From Mycetocola zhadangensis (lineage in GTDB: Bacteria; Actinomycetota; Actinomycetes; Actinomycetales; Microbacteriaceae): a stretch of DNA of 64,000 nt. The notes under the pieces are model-generated. The model saw only the letters and a list, made by a program, of their open reading frames with translations. It ran no database searches and was not told the DNA's origin. The translations under genes were made by a program, and so were the position numbers. Within the stretch, counting starts at the first letter, position 1; each line of letters opens with the position of its first letter. The DNA lies in the NCBI RefSeq assembly GCF_003668565.1, contig NZ_RCWJ01000001.1, positions 1 through 64,000 on the forward strand. The letters are read 5' to 3'. This document shows, piece by piece, positions 48,676 to 58,202 of the stretch.

Positions 48676-50534
48676 TGAACAGAATTTCCAAATTGCTCCA
48701 TGGGTCCGACCGAGACAGCGGATACGCGCTGGTGATGGTACTCGGCATCGGAATGTTGCTGACAATCATGGTGGTCACGGCTATGTCGTTCTCGACAAGC
48801 GGGATGAAGAAGAGCCGCCAGGATCAGGACGCCAGCGGAGCCCTCGCGGCGGCGTACGCTGGCGTCGACGAGTACAAGAGCCGTCTACTCGCCGACAGCA
48901 CCTACAGCAAGTATGGGAACGGTGAGTCTGCGTTTACTCAGGCGACAGGCAGTGTCGTCGACCTTCCCATCGGGGCAGACGTCAACCCTGCTTTTGGGGT
49001 GGGCGCGGCCGGGAGTTGGGCGTCCGTCGGTGACACGGACAGCCCGGCGAAGTTCAGATATGAAGTGGACAACTCTCAGCTCGGAGAATCGGGTGTTCTG
49101 CGTATTCGATCAACCGGAAAAGTGGGCAAGGAGACGCGAAGCGTCGTCGCAGATCTGAAAGCTCGTGGTTTCATCGACTTCCTCTACTTCACCGACTTCG
49201 AAATTCAGGATCCCTCGCTTCGCGTGGACGCAGACGGAAACCCCACCTGCAAGGACTTCAAGCACGAGTGGGAGCCGGATCCAAACAGGCTGGGGTGCAC
49301 GGGCATCACGTTCGACGGCGATGACAAGGTCGACGGACCTGCCCACTCGAACGACACCGTACATATCTGTAAGGCAACCTTCACCGGTAAGGTCACGTCG
49401 GCTGACCCGAATGCTCCCTTCTATTCCCCGCGTTATGCAAAGAACGCGGCGGGTGGCTCGGCCGGCAGCTGCACCCAGCAAAAATTTGACGGTGGTGCGC
49501 CCAGCTACGACAGCAACGTGCCCATGCCGGTCTCTAACCTTTCGATGCTGCGCGAGACACAGGCCGACATCCCGGATGACGTTCCTCGACCGGGTTGCCT
49601 TTACACCGGGCCGACTCGCATCACATTCCTGGCCAACGGGAAGATGACGGTCTACTCACCCTGGACGAAGAACGTGCACGGCGGAACCGGAACCATCTCT
49701 CCTGGGGTCACAGTTCCGAACTGCGGCACCCCGTCCGTCGTGGGTGGACAGACCGGTCTCGGTGCGGTGGGTGGTCAAACCGTAAATGTCCCCGACAATA
49801 ACCTGATCTACGTTCAGGGCGTGCCTGGCACGGTTGGCGACCCGAACTACTGGGCAGCAGACGCGCGACCACACAACCTCACGTGCAAAGGCACGGACGG
49901 GACGACCGAGGGCAACGGAATCGGTTTCCCGTCGAGTCGCGTCAAGCCAGCTGTTCCCGGAGGGTGGGGGTGGCCGGGTACCCCAGCAAAGACCATTTCT
50001 GAAGCAGCACCCTCGTCATCCTCATATGGTTGCCGCAGCGGAGACGTTTTCGTTCAAGGCACGCTCAAGGGCAGGGTCACCGTTGCAGCGGGCAACTTCG
50101 TCTACGCGACAGGAGACATCACCTATGCGGACACGAGCCTCGACATGCTGGGTCTCGTTGGAGGAAAAGCTGTCTGGGTCTGGAACCCGAAAGACACCGA
50201 GGGTGCCCTAATGGATACCACGAAGAACCGCACGATACACGCCGCGATTCTCTCGGTCGAGAACACCTTCCTCGTTCAGAACGTAACGACGTCACCGGCA
50301 CGAGGTGAGTTGCGAATTCTCGGTGCGATCGCGCAAAAATATCGCGGGATCATCTCCCAGGGAGGCGGCTATACCAAGCGTTACGACTACGACGAGCGGA
50401 TGAAGGAGACAGCACCGCCGAAGTTCCTCGCTCCCGCGGCGACAACATATGGCGTTACCTCCCTCGCCGACGTCGGTGACGCGTTCAACGCGGATGGCTC
50501 ATGCGCCGTGAAGGCCGCAGGGGACTGTCGATGA
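48675..50534 (+). CDS. Very large PilX-like minor pilin or pilus-tip protein
   Basis: The 619-residue protein starts with a PilX-like N-terminus: DSG then YALVMVLGIGMLLTIMVVTA, with Met rather than Glu at +5, as in PilX family proteins. The extracellular part has around 14 Cys and Gly/Ser/Pro-rich segments. No catalytic motif is recognised. Its size is several times that of a standard PilX, consistent with a tip adhesin role, which is inference. The ATG overlaps the preceding TGA, and its stop region overlaps the prepilin-peptidase ATG by 4 bp. Confidence 0.72.
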   Translation: MNRISKLLHGSDRDSGYALVMVLGIGMLLTIMVVTAMSFSTSGMKKSRQDQDASGALAAAYAGVDEYKSRLLADSTYSKYGNGESAFTQATGSVVDLPIGADVNPAFGVGAAGSWASVGDTDSPAKFRYEVDNSQLGESGVLRIRSTGKVGKETRSVVADLKARGFIDFLYFTDFEIQDPSLRVDADGNPTCKDFKHEWEPDPNRLGCTGITFDGDDKVDGPAHSNDTVHICKATFTGKVTSADPNAPFYSPRYAKNAAGGSAGSCTQQKFDGGAPSYDSNVPMPVSNLSMLRETQADIPDDVPRPGCLYTGPTRITFLANGKMTVYSPWTKNVHGGTGTISPGVTVPNCGTPSVVGGQTGLGAVGGQTVNVPDNNLIYVQGVPGTVGDPNYWAADARPHNLTCKGTDGTTEGNGIGFPSSRVKPAVPGGWGWPGTPAKTISEAAPSSSSYGCRSGDVFVQGTLKGRVTVAAGNFVYATGDITYADTSLDMLGLVGGKAVWVWNPKDTEGALMDTTKNRTIHAAILSVENTFLVQNVTTSPARGELRILGAIAQKYRGIISQGGGYTKRYDYDERMKETAPPKFLAPAATTYGVTSLADVGDAFNADGSCAVKAAGDCR

Positions 50535-51385
50535 CGTTTCCCCAACTGAGCGTGGAACTGGGAATCGGCGTCGCTTTCGTCGGTGTCCTGGGACTCCTGA
50601 TCGGTTCCTTCCTTAATGTCGTCGTATACCGACTGCCCAACGGAATGTCCGTCGTTTCTCCGCCGAGCGCCTGCCCCGGCTGTGATTCTGAAATCAAGGC
50701 ATTCGATAACGTGCCTGTTCTTTCCTGGATCGCGCTCGGGGGCAAGTGTCGCGATTGCCGCGAACCGATCTCGTCGCGCTACCCGCTGGTCGAAGCGGGA
50801 GTCGGAGTGTTCTTCGCTCTTGTAGCTTTCTGGCTGTGGCAGACCCTTCCGCAGATGCCTCTCGCGACTAACGAGGTGGTGGCCGGGATTCTGGCTCTCG
50901 TAGCTTTCCTATGGCTCGCCGGCGTCAGCGTCGCCCTTGCCCTCATTGACCTCGACACTCACAAGCTTCCAAACGCGATAGTCCTACCGAGCTATGTGGT
51001 CGGGGGAGTGCTGTTGGCTGTCGCAGGGGTCCTGTCCGGCGACACTGAAGCGTTGGTGCGCGCGGGCGTTGGGATGGCGGTCATGTGGCTCGCCTATTTC
51101 CTAATGGCAATGCTGTACCCGGGCGGCATGGGCTTCGGCGACGTCAAACTCGCTGGCGTCCTCGGCCTCTATCTCGGATTCATTGGCTGGGGTGCGCTGG
51201 CCGTCGGCGCGTTCGCGGCCTTCCTCTTTGGCGGTATCTATGCCATCGCGCTCGTGCTCCTCAAAAAGGCGGGGCGTAAGAGCGGAATTCCTTTCGGGCC
51301 CTGGATGCTCGCGGGCGCCTGGACCGGCATCTTCGCCGGCAACACACTATGGACTTCCTACCTCGCGCTGCTCGGTGCGGCCTAG
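50531..51385 (+). CDS. pilD: Prepilin peptidase/methyltransferase PilD
   Basis: The 284-residue A24-family protease has two zinc-type cysteine pairs (Cys48-Cys51 and Cys73-Cys76), the catalytic aspartates in DLDTHKLPNA (about 140-142) and in GMGFGDVKLAG, and about seven transmembrane helices. It removes the leader from the prepilins above and N-methylates them. It starts with ATG at 50531 overlapping the PilX-like stop, so all pilin genes and their processing enzyme are coupled. Confidence 0.95.
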   Translation: MTFPQLSVELGIGVAFVGVLGLLIGSFLNVVVYRLPNGMSVVSPPSACPGCDSEIKAFDNVPVLSWIALGGKCRDCREPISSRYPLVEAGVGVFFALVAFWLWQTLPQMPLATNEVVAGILALVAFLWLAGVSVALALIDLDTHKLPNAIVLPSYVVGGVLLAVAGVLSGDTEALVRAGVGMAVMWLAYFLMAMLYPGGMGFGDVKLAGVLGLYLGFIGWGALAVGAFAAFLFGGIYAIALVLLKKAGRKSGIPFGPWMLAGAWTGIFAGNTLWTSYLALLGAA

Positions 51386-51407
51386 GTACGGGAAAGCAAG
51401 GAGAATC

Positions 51408-52457
51408 ATGTCAACAAGCGTTGTGGGTATCGACATCGGTAGTGTCGCGATCCGAGCGGTCGAACTTCGAGACCCGGACAAGGCGAAGCCGACGCTTATG
51501 CGGTACGCGGAGCTCCCGTTGCCGGCTGGTGCCGTTAACCGCGGAGAAGTAATCGAGGCGAACACTGTTTCCTCTGTGCTGAAACAACTCTGGTCCACCG
51601 GTGGCTTCAGCTCGAAGAATGTCGTTCTCGGTATGGGGAACCAGCGCGTGCTGGCTCGTGACCTCACGGTCCCAAAGATGTCGCAGACGCGCATCCGGGA
51701 AACCCTGCCATATCAGGTGCAGGAGTTTCTTCCGGTGCCCGTGAACGAAGCCATTCTCGATTTCTACCCGGTTTCGGAAGAGACAACCGACGCGGGACCG
51801 ATGGTTCACGGTTTGCTTATCGCCGCGATCAAGGACGCGGTGCTCGGCAACGTGCGCGCCGTCGAGAAGTCCGGACTGACGACGACCGGCGTGGACCTCA
51901 TCCCCTTCGCTCTCTCTCGAGTCCTGCTTCGCGAGAGGCATGCGGCCGGGACCGTCGCGATCATCGACATCGGTGCGAGCGCTACGACTGTCGTAATCGC
52001 GACCAACGGCGTACCGCAATTTCTCCGAATCATTCCGGCAGGCGGTGACGACGTCACAACCGCCCTCGCACAGAGGCTCGAGATCGAGACAGCGCATGCC
52101 GAGAGCCTCAAGCGCAGCGTCGGCCTGAAGACTCGCGTCTCGGACCCAAAATTCCAGCGACCGATGGAGATCATCAACGAAGTAACGAGTGAACTCCTCG
52201 GAAGCTCACGGAACACCCTCGACTACTTCGCACAGTCGCGACCGGAATCCCCCGTCGCGCGCATCCTCTTGACCGGCGGTGGCGCTCAGCTGGACGGACT
52301 GCCAGACGCTCTGGCGGAATTGACCCGTACGCCCGTCGCTCCCGTCGACCCCTTTGCAGGATTGACGATCTCAAAAACCTTGCAAATCGAAGAACTCCGT
52401 CAAAACCAATCCGCCATTCTGGTGGCCTTGGGTCTCGCCCTTGGGAGCGCAGCATGA
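51408..52457 (+). CDS. pilM: Type IV pilus assembly protein PilM (actin-like)
   Basis: The 349-residue protein has an actin-fold ATPase pattern: VGIDIGSVAIRAVEL at the N-terminus, AIIDIGASATTVVIA in the phosphate-2 region and RILLTGGGAQLDGLPDAL. PilM is the cytoplasmic ring component that binds the N-terminus of PilN. It has AAGGAGAA upstream of ATG 51408 and overlaps pilN by 4 bp. Confidence 0.92.
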   Translation: MSTSVVGIDIGSVAIRAVELRDPDKAKPTLMRYAELPLPAGAVNRGEVIEANTVSSVLKQLWSTGGFSSKNVVLGMGNQRVLARDLTVPKMSQTRIRETLPYQVQEFLPVPVNEAILDFYPVSEETTDAGPMVHGLLIAAIKDAVLGNVRAVEKSGLTTTGVDLIPFALSRVLLRERHAAGTVAIIDIGASATTVVIATNGVPQFLRIIPAGGDDVTTALAQRLEIETAHAESLKRSVGLKTRVSDPKFQRPMEIINEVTSELLGSSRNTLDYFAQSRPESPVARILLTGGGAQLDGLPDALAELTRTPVAPVDPFAGLTISKTLQIEELRQNQSAILVALGLALGSAA

Positions 52458-53188
52458 GCAAAGCAGCAGAAACACTAGTCGTCGGCGGGACTCCTCGTGC
52501 TGACCTGCTCCCTCTGGAGATTCACAAGGAGCACAAGGGGCGCCAGCTCCGCCGGAAGATGATCCTTGGCGTGTTCGGGGTGATTATTCTGGTGATCGTT
52601 GGAACCGGCACCAGCTACTTCCTCTCACTAACCTCTGCGATGCAGCTCATAGCGGCTCAAGAGCGCACGACCGAACTTCTCGCTGAGCAACAGCTCTACA
52701 GCGAAGTGCGCGTCGTTCAGGACGAGCTCGGAAACGTCAGAGCCGGCCAGCGGGTTGGCGCAGCCACCGAGGTCGACTGGAAAGCCTATGTCGAATCTAT
52801 CGAAGCGAGCTTGCCAGCCAACGTCACGCTCGAAGAGGTGACTGTCGACGCCGCATCGCCTTTGACGGACTACGCCCAGGCAGAGGCGCCGCTTCAGGGT
52901 CTGCGCGTCGCGACGCTCACCTTTGGTGCTTTCACTACCGCACTGCCCGACACCGATGCCTGGCTCGTCGCGCTGAGCGGCCTCCCCGGCTTTGCAGACG
53001 CAAACCCGGACTCGATCAAATTCAACGAAGAGGAACAGCTGTACGAAACGAAGGTCACCATGCACATCGATGAGAGGGCCTGGTCTGAGAGATTCGTTCC
53101 CGAAGAGGAAAAGCTCGCAAACCAAGAGAAGGACGCCGCTGAGGAGACCACGAACGGTTCCGAAGCAGCTACAAAGGAGAACGACTGA
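52454..53188 (+). CDS. pilN: Type IV pilus assembly protein PilN-like
   Basis: The 244-residue protein has a short cytoplasmic tail (including LLPLEIHKEHK), one transmembrane helix at about 37-58 (ILGVFGVIILVIVGTGTSYF), a coiled-coil region and a small alpha/beta domain. This is the PilN/Fimbrial-assembly pattern; PilN links PilM to PilO. The N-terminal extension PRADLLPLEI is the PilM-binding motif of the family in a variant form. ATG overlaps pilM by 4 bp and pilO follows 2 bp after. Confidence 0.85.
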   Translation: MSKAAETLVVGGTPRADLLPLEIHKEHKGRQLRRKMILGVFGVIILVIVGTGTSYFLSLTSAMQLIAAQERTTELLAEQQLYSEVRVVQDELGNVRAGQRVGAATEVDWKAYVESIEASLPANVTLEEVTVDAASPLTDYAQAEAPLQGLRVATLTFGAFTTALPDTDAWLVALSGLPGFADANPDSIKFNEEEQLYETKVTMHIDERAWSERFVPEEEKLANQEKDAAEETTNGSEAATKEND

Positions 53189-53190
53189 TC

Positions 53191-53883
53191 ATGGACAAGA
53201 CAAAGATCTGGGTTCTCGGCTCCGCGATCGTGATGATTGGAGTGCTCGCCCTCGGGTGGTTCACTGGGATCGATCCTCTGCTTCAGGCGAAGGCAACGAC
53301 CGACGAGCAGCGTGTCGCGGTCGAAGCTCAAAACCAGGCCACCGAGGTTGTTATCGCCAAGCTCAAAAAGGACTTCGAGTCGATCGACGAACTTAAGGTC
53401 GAACTTGCGGGTTTGCGCAGCTCGATCCCGGCTGACGGGCAACTTCCCGGCTTCCTGAGTCAACTCGACAGCCTGGCAGCGGGCAGCGCCACGAAGGTGA
53501 CGGACCTGACCGTTTCTGAAGCGATCCCGTACACGGCGCCAGCTACCTCGGTCGTGGTGGTCGAGGAACCCGTTGAGGGTGATGCTGAGGCTGCGTCCAC
53601 CGAGGGTGAGGCGGATGAGGCCGTCGAGGCTCCGGAAGCGCCGGCCGCACCTTTGGCACCCCCGACAATCACGGACCCGCGTATCACGTCAGAGAACTTC
53701 GTCGCGATTCCGGTGGACGTCACGGTTGAAGGCGACCGTGCCGGAGCGCGGGCTTTCATCGATGGCCTGCAGCACGGAACACGGCTGTTCATGGCCACGT
53801 CGATCACGATGAAGCCCATGGATGACAAGCCTGGCCAGTACACCACCCAGGTGGCCGGGTACGTATACACGCTCCTCAATTAG
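53191..53883 (+). CDS. pilO: Type IV pilus assembly protein PilO-like
   Basis: The 230-residue protein has a short N-terminus, one transmembrane helix (about 6-28), a coiled coil and a C-terminal alpha/beta domain interrupted by an acidic, Ala/Pro-rich insert (about 128-160). This is the PilO layout; it dimerises with PilN on the cell surface side of the membrane. It is the last gene of the operon. No pilP or pilQ is found, as expected in a monoderm. The stop at 53883 is 23 bp before the terminator stem. Confidence 0.85.
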   Translation: MDKTKIWVLGSAIVMIGVLALGWFTGIDPLLQAKATTDEQRVAVEAQNQATEVVIAKLKKDFESIDELKVELAGLRSSIPADGQLPGFLSQLDSLAAGSATKVTDLTVSEAIPYTAPATSVVVVEEPVEGDAEAASTEGEADEAVEAPEAPAAPLAPPTITDPRITSENFVAIPVDVTVEGDRAGARAFIDGLQHGTRLFMATSITMKPMDDKPGQYTTQVAGYVYTLLN

Positions 53884-53906
53884 GCATTAGCTCCGTCGCG
53901 CACCGT

Positions 53907-53966
53907 CCGCCTCCACCGTCGACACACGTCATTTCAGACATCGATGGTGGAGGCGGGCATATTTTT
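53907..53966 (+). terminator. Rho-independent terminator of the pilus operon
   Basis: CCGCCTCCACCGTCGA (53907-53922) pairs with TCGATGGTGGAGGCGG (53941-53956) in a 16-bp stem with one G-T pair and an 18-nt loop, and is followed by GCATATTTTT. It is a strong terminator. Confidence 0.92.
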
Positions 53967-54108
53967 GGGCCACTCCGCGTTGCACCCCTCGTAACAGCAC
54001 GTCACGCGAGTTCGCGTGCGAGCGGGGGCAATCTAGGGTCGTAAGGCGGAGCATCCGCTGGATCCGATCGATCAGCTGCTTCCGCGCTCTCGAAAGGAAC
54101 CCTTCAGC

Positions 54109-54933
54109 ATGAATTCACGCCGCCTCACAAAGGTGCTCGCCGCAACCGTCGCCGCCGGCCTCGCCGTCGCCCTCTCGGCTTGCTCGGTCGACGCAGGAGG
54201 CGGAGGAGCTGAGAAGGAATCGAGCGGAAGCGCACTCGAGCGCGTGACCGAAGCTGGGAAGCTCGTTGTCGGAACCGAGGGCACGTACAAGCCATACAGC
54301 TACCACGAGGGTGGAGCAGGCGAACTCACCGGGTACGACGTGGAGGTCGTGACTGCTGTCGCCGACAAGCTCGGACTCGACGTGAGTTTCGAAGAGACCC
54401 AGTTCGACGGCATCTTTGCCGGACTCGAAGCCGGCCGGTTCGACATCATCGCCAACCAGGTGTCGATCAGCCCCGAGCGTGAAGAACAGTACACACTCAC
54501 CGAGCCCTACACCGTTTCGCCCGGCGTCGTTATCGTCGGTAAGGACAACACTGACATCGCCTCGGTCGCTGACCTCAACGGCAAGACCACTGCCCAGTCG
54601 CTCACGAGCAACTGGTACACCATCGCTGATGAAGCCGGCGCAAACGTCGAAGCCGTCGAAGGTTGGGCGCAGGCTGTTGAGCTGCTCGAGCAGGGCCGCA
54701 TCGACGCGACTGTCAACGACAAGCTCACCTACATCGACTACATCGGAGAGCACCCGGACGCCGCCATCAAGGTTGTAGCCGAAACCGACGAGGCCTCGCG
54801 CAGCGCTTTCGCCCTCAAGAAGGGCAGCGACGACCTCGCAGACGCCATCAACGACGCACTCGTTGAACTCGGCGAAGACGGCACCCTGACGAAGCTTTCC
54901 GAAAAGTACTTCGGCGAGGACGTAAGCAAGTAG
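54109..54933 (+). CDS. Polar amino-acid (probably cystine) ABC transporter substrate-binding lipoprotein
   Basis: The 274-residue protein has a lipobox LSACS (Cys25) and a family 3 solute-binding fold: [55 protein letters not shown] and [12 protein letters not shown]. The combination resembles TcyA/FliY-type cystine receptors. It captures substrate outside the membrane for the permease below. A ribosome-binding site AAAGGAAC precedes ATG 54109. It is separated from the permease by 25 bp. Confidence 0.87.
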   Translation: MNSRRLTKVLAATVAAGLAVALSACSVDAGGGGAEKESSGSALERVTEAGKLVVGTEGTYKPYSYHEGGAGELTGYDVEVVTAVADKLGLDVSFEETQFDGIFAGLEAGRFDIIANQVSISPEREEQYTLTEPYTVSPGVVIVGKDNTDIASVADLNGKTTAQSLTSNWYTIADEAGANVEAVEGWAQAVELLEQGRIDATVNDKLTYIDYIGEHPDAAIKVVAETDEASRSAFALKKGSDDLADAINDALVELGEDGTLTKLSEKYFGEDVSK

Positions 54934-54946
54934 CCCTCGCGGCTGC

Positions 54947-54952
54947 GATACT
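54947..54952 (+). promoter_or_regulatory. Possible internal leaderless -10 (GATACT) before the permease
   Basis: GATACT lies six bases before the permease ATG at 54959, the same spacing as other leaderless starts in this window, and no ribosome-binding site is seen. It could give additional permease expression. Confidence 0.3.
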
Positions 54953-54958
54953 GCCCTC

Positions 54959-55693
54959 ATGACCGAGTGGCAATTTCTGAGCACGTCGCTGTCGGCCGCC
55001 GCGCCGACGGCGACGAGTGATGTGGTCACGGAGACGAGCTGGGACCTGTTCGTCAGTTCATTCTGGCCTCTGCTGTCTGGAGCGATCACCGGAACGATTC
55101 CGCTCGCGCTGATTTCGTTCGCGATCGGACTTGTCCTTGCGCTGTTTGTCGCGATCATGCGGCTCTCACGCAGCCGCATCGTGTCGAGCATCGCCAGGAT
55201 CTACATCTCGATCATCCGTGGGACGCCGCTGCTCGTTCAGCTGTTCGTCATCTTCTACGGCCTTCCGTCGATCGGCCTCACCATCGACCCGTGGCCGAGC
55301 GCGATCATCGCGTTCTCACTGAACGTTGGCGGCTACGCGGCCGAGGTGATTCGAGCGGCGATCCTCTCGGTGCACCAAGGCCAGTGGGAAGCGGCGTACA
55401 CGATCGGCATGTCGCGCTCGCGGGCGCTGCGCCGGGTGATTCTGCCGCAGGCGGCCCGGGTATCGGTGCCTCCGCTATCGAACACCTTCATCAGTCTCGT
55501 GAAGGACACGTCGCTCGCGTCGCTCATTCTCGTGACCGAACTGTTCCGCCAGGCGCAGAAGATTGCCGCGTTCACCTCCGAGTTCATGCTGCTGTACCTG
55601 GAAGCGGCGCTCATCTACTGGCTGATCTGCCTCGTGCTGTCGTCTGGCCAGGGCCTGCTGGAAAAAAGGTTGGACCGATATGTCGCTCACTAA
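54959..55693 (+). CDS. Amino-acid ABC transporter permease
   Basis: The 244-residue protein has an N-terminal targeting region and about five transmembrane helices, with the diagnostic cytoplasmic EAA loop [20 protein letters not shown] then ILPQA. It is a HisMQ-type permease. The start ATG 54959 is 25 bp after the binding-protein stop. Its last 14 bp overlap the ATPase start, so the two are coupled. Confidence 0.93.
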   Translation: MTEWQFLSTSLSAAAPTATSDVVTETSWDLFVSSFWPLLSGAITGTIPLALISFAIGLVLALFVAIMRLSRSRIVSSIARIYISIIRGTPLLVQLFVIFYGLPSIGLTIDPWPSAIIAFSLNVGGYAAEVIRAAILSVHQGQWEAAYTIGMSRSRALRRVILPQAARVSVPPLSNTFISLVKDTSLASLILVTELFRQAQKIAAFTSEFMLLYLEAALIYWLICLVLSSGQGLLEKRLDRYVAH

Positions 55694-56474
55694 CCCCACC
55701 CCCGGTTCGGGCGAGAAGCTCCTCGACGTCTCCGGACTCCGCAAGGCGTTCGGCTCGCACGAGGTGCTCCGCGGCATCGACCTCTCGATCGAACGCGGCA
55801 GAGTGCTCGTGCTGATCGGTCCATCAGGCTCTGGCAAAACCACTGTGCTTCGGTCAATCAACGGCCTGGAAATTCCGGAAGCGGGTGTCGTGACCGCGGC
55901 AGGCGGCATCCGTGTGGATTATGCGGCGAAGCCCGCAAAAAAGGACATTCTCGCCCTCCGCGACCGCACGGCGATGGTGTTTCAGCACTACAACCTGTTT
56001 CCGCACATGACCGTGATCGAGAACATTATCGAGGGCCCGACGCAGGTGCAGGGCGTGAAGAAGGCGCAGGCGATTGCCGAGGCGGAGGCGCTGCTCGAAC
56101 GCGTTGGCCTGGCCGAGAAACGTGACGTGTACCCGTTTCAGCTGTCAGGGGGCCAGGCGCAGCGCGTCGGCATCGTGCGGGCGCTCGCGCTCAAGCCAGA
56201 CCTGCTGCTGTTCGACGAGCCGACGAGCGCGCTCGACCCCGAACTCGTCGGAGACGTGCTCGCCGTGATGAAGGAGCTCGCCGACGAGGGCTGGACCATG
56301 CTCGTCGTCACCCACGAACTCGCCTTTGCGCGCCAGGTTGCCGATGAGGTGCTGTTCATGGACGGCGGGGTCATCGTCGAGCGTGGTGCGCCCCGCGACA
56401 TTTTCACAGCTCCGCGTGAGGAGCGCACGCAGCAGTTCCTGCACCGCATTCTTCACCCGCTCGATGACGACTAA
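55680..56474 (+). CDS. Amino-acid ABC transporter ATP-binding protein
   Basis: The 264-residue ATPase has Walker [10 protein letters not shown] at about 46-54, Q-loop [11 protein letters not shown], signature [15 protein letters not shown], Walker [15 protein letters not shown] and the H-loop VVTHELAFA. It energises uptake by the permease. It overlaps the permease by 14 bp, so both share one transcript. No separate second permease is present, so the permease likely homodimerises. Confidence 0.96.
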   Translation: MSLTNPTPGSGEKLLDVSGLRKAFGSHEVLRGIDLSIERGRVLVLIGPSGSGKTTVLRSINGLEIPEAGVVTAAGGIRVDYAAKPAKKDILALRDRTAMVFQHYNLFPHMTVIENIIEGPTQVQGVKKAQAIAEAEALLERVGLAEKRDVYPFQLSGGQAQRVGIVRALALKPDLLLFDEPTSALDPELVGDVLAVMKELADEGWTMLVVTHELAFARQVADEVLFMDGGVIVERGAPRDIFTAPREERTQQFLHRILHPLDDD

Positions 56475-56564
56475 CACCCGCGCGGTTCCCCGAAACCCGC
56501 GCTTCCTCGCGCTAAAGTGACCACACTGGGGCACACAACGCCCTGATCGACGAGGAGTGCCACC

Positions 56565-57695
56565 ATGAGCAACACCACCCCGGACTCGGGCAACGACAAG
56601 CTCGACCCGAACGCGCAGAACACGACACCCGTCGCATTTGATCCCGAGAGCGACACCGCCGTTGCGCCGACCGCGCCGCCCGCGGACGCCGACCGCGAGA
56701 TCGTCATCGATTACGACTCCGCCGTTGATCCTGAGCCCGAGAATTCTTCGAGCGAGACGGATGCTGCTCTCCCCGTCGCGCATGAACACCACGTTCCCGA
56801 GGTGGCTGACAAGGCATACGCGGAAGAGCCAGACACCCACGTGCTGTCGGCAACAGAACCGACCGTGCTCACTCAGGCTGACCTCCGAGAAGCCGAGATC
56901 CGCGACGCTGAGGCCGGAACCGGAGCGGTCGGCGCCGAGCAGACCGTCGCCCAGCGGGCAATGGCCGAGCGGGCCGAGGCAGATCGCGTCGAAGCCGAGC
57001 GGATCGAAGCCGAGCGGATCGAAGCCGAGCGCGTCGAAGCCGAGCGTGCTGAGGCCGAGCGTGCCGACAAGGAAGCGCAGCGCGCAGCCGAAGCCCGTGC
57101 CGCGGCTGACGCGAACCGCACAGAGGCCGCATCGCCAGCGGCCCCCGTACGCCAGCCGATCTACGTGCAGGCGCCGTCGAAGCCGAAGCCGAAGAGCAAC
57201 CGCGGCTTCGGCATCCTGGTGTCGCTCCTCGCCACCCTGGCGTTCGCCGTGCTCTACGCCGGCATCCTTGCGTTGATCCTCCTCGCGAACAACGGTTCGG
57301 TCGACGTCGTCGGCGACGTTCTCGCCCGCGCCCCGTACTGGATCCCGGTGCTCTTCTTCTTCCTGGCGATGGCGCTTCTGGTCGCCATCGTCAACCGCGG
57401 CGGCTGGTGGGCATACGTCCTCGGCGGCTTCGCCGTTGCGGCGATCGTCTACGGCTCCTACCTCGGCGGTGTCCTCATCGACGTTGCCACAACGATCACC
57501 CCCGCCCAGGTCGGCGACACCGTGCGTCGGGTGCTGCTCTCACCCGCAGCCATCATCGCGTTCCTGGTCGCCCGTGAGGTGCCGATCTGGTTCGGCGCAT
57601 GGATCGCAGCGCGCGGCCGCAAGGTGCGTGAGCGCAACGCCGAGGCGCAAGCAGAATACGAGCGGGTGCTCGAGCAGGGTCCCGTCGTCGCCTGA
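56565..57695 (+). CDS. Membrane protein with acidic N-terminus and EAER-repeat coiled coil
   Basis: The 376-residue protein is acidic and disordered at the N-terminus (about 1-110), then has a coiled-coil of tandem EAER-type 5-residue repeats (about 140-180, DNA unit about 15 bp), a basic/Pro linker, and about four transmembrane helices (near 214-240, 254-275, 280-305, 325-345). Function unknown. It is the first gene of the group leading to the EssC-like ATPase, and the 57700 protein starts 4 bp after its stop, so both are probably co-transcribed with the ATPase. Whether they are secretion components is inference. Confidence 0.65.
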   Translation: MSNTTPDSGNDKLDPNAQNTTPVAFDPESDTAVAPTAPPADADREIVIDYDSAVDPEPENSSSETDAALPVAHEHHVPEVADKAYAEEPDTHVLSATEPTVLTQADLREAEIRDAEAGTGAVGAEQTVAQRAMAERAEADRVEAERIEAERIEAERVEAERAEAERADKEAQRAAEARAAADANRTEAASPAAPVRQPIYVQAPSKPKPKSNRGFGILVSLLATLAFAVLYAGILALILLANNGSVDVVGDVLARAPYWIPVLFFFLAMALLVAIVNRGGWWAYVLGGFAVAAIVYGSYLGGVLIDVATTITPAQVGDTVRRVLLSPAAIIAFLVAREVPIWFGAWIAARGRKVRERNAEAQAEYERVLEQGPVVA

Positions 57696-57699
57696 TCCG

Positions 57700-58146
57700 G
57701 TGAGCTCAGTTCCATCCGATCCTCGGCGCCTGCGTGTCGCGCTGGTCACCGCAGGGGGTCTCCTTGTCGTGCTCATTGGCACAGCGGTTCTCACCGGTTC
57801 GCTGACCTCTTTTCTCGAAGCGGATGTTTCTGGCTGGCTCCTCGGGGCGATGATCGTTGGGGCGTCGGCTGGGTATCTGGCCGTCCTGCTGACGCTTGGC
57901 GAAGCATCCGCAATTCTCACGTCGATTGTTCTACCAACGCTTGGCGCTGTCGCGGCGTTTCTCGTTGTCGGGGGAGTGCTCTTCGGACTGGGGTCGGGTG
58001 ATCCGCTGCGCGGACCGACGTTCGTTCTCATGCAGTTCAGCGCACCGGGCGTCTACGTCGTGGCCGTGCTGTCTGCGCTTGCCGCCGTTGTGTTTCGGAT
58101 GGGGACTCCTCCACATCGCGACGCCGGTTCGCGCTCGGTAGGGTAA
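57700..58146 (+). CDS. Small four-helix membrane protein of unknown function
   Basis: The 148-residue protein starts with GTG at 57700, four bases after the upstream stop, without a distinct ribosome-binding site. It has four hydrophobic segments: VALVTAGGLLVVLIGTAVL, WLLGAMIVGASAGYLAVLL, LPTLGAVAAFLVVGGVLF and GVYVVAVLSALAAVVF. I recognise no family. The position immediately before the FHA-FtsK ATPase suggests a type VII-related membrane component, an inference. Confidence 0.55.
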   Translation: MSSVPSDPRRLRVALVTAGGLLVVLIGTAVLTGSLTSFLEADVSGWLLGAMIVGASAGYLAVLLTLGEASAILTSIVLPTLGAVAAFLVVGGVLFGLGSGDPLRGPTFVLMQFSAPGVYVVAVLSALAAVVFRMGTPPHRDAGSRSVG

Positions 58147-58202
58147 GTGGACCGGTCCTGGCGATTCTCTCGCCGGGACCGACGTGTGACTAAGGGACGA
58201 AC

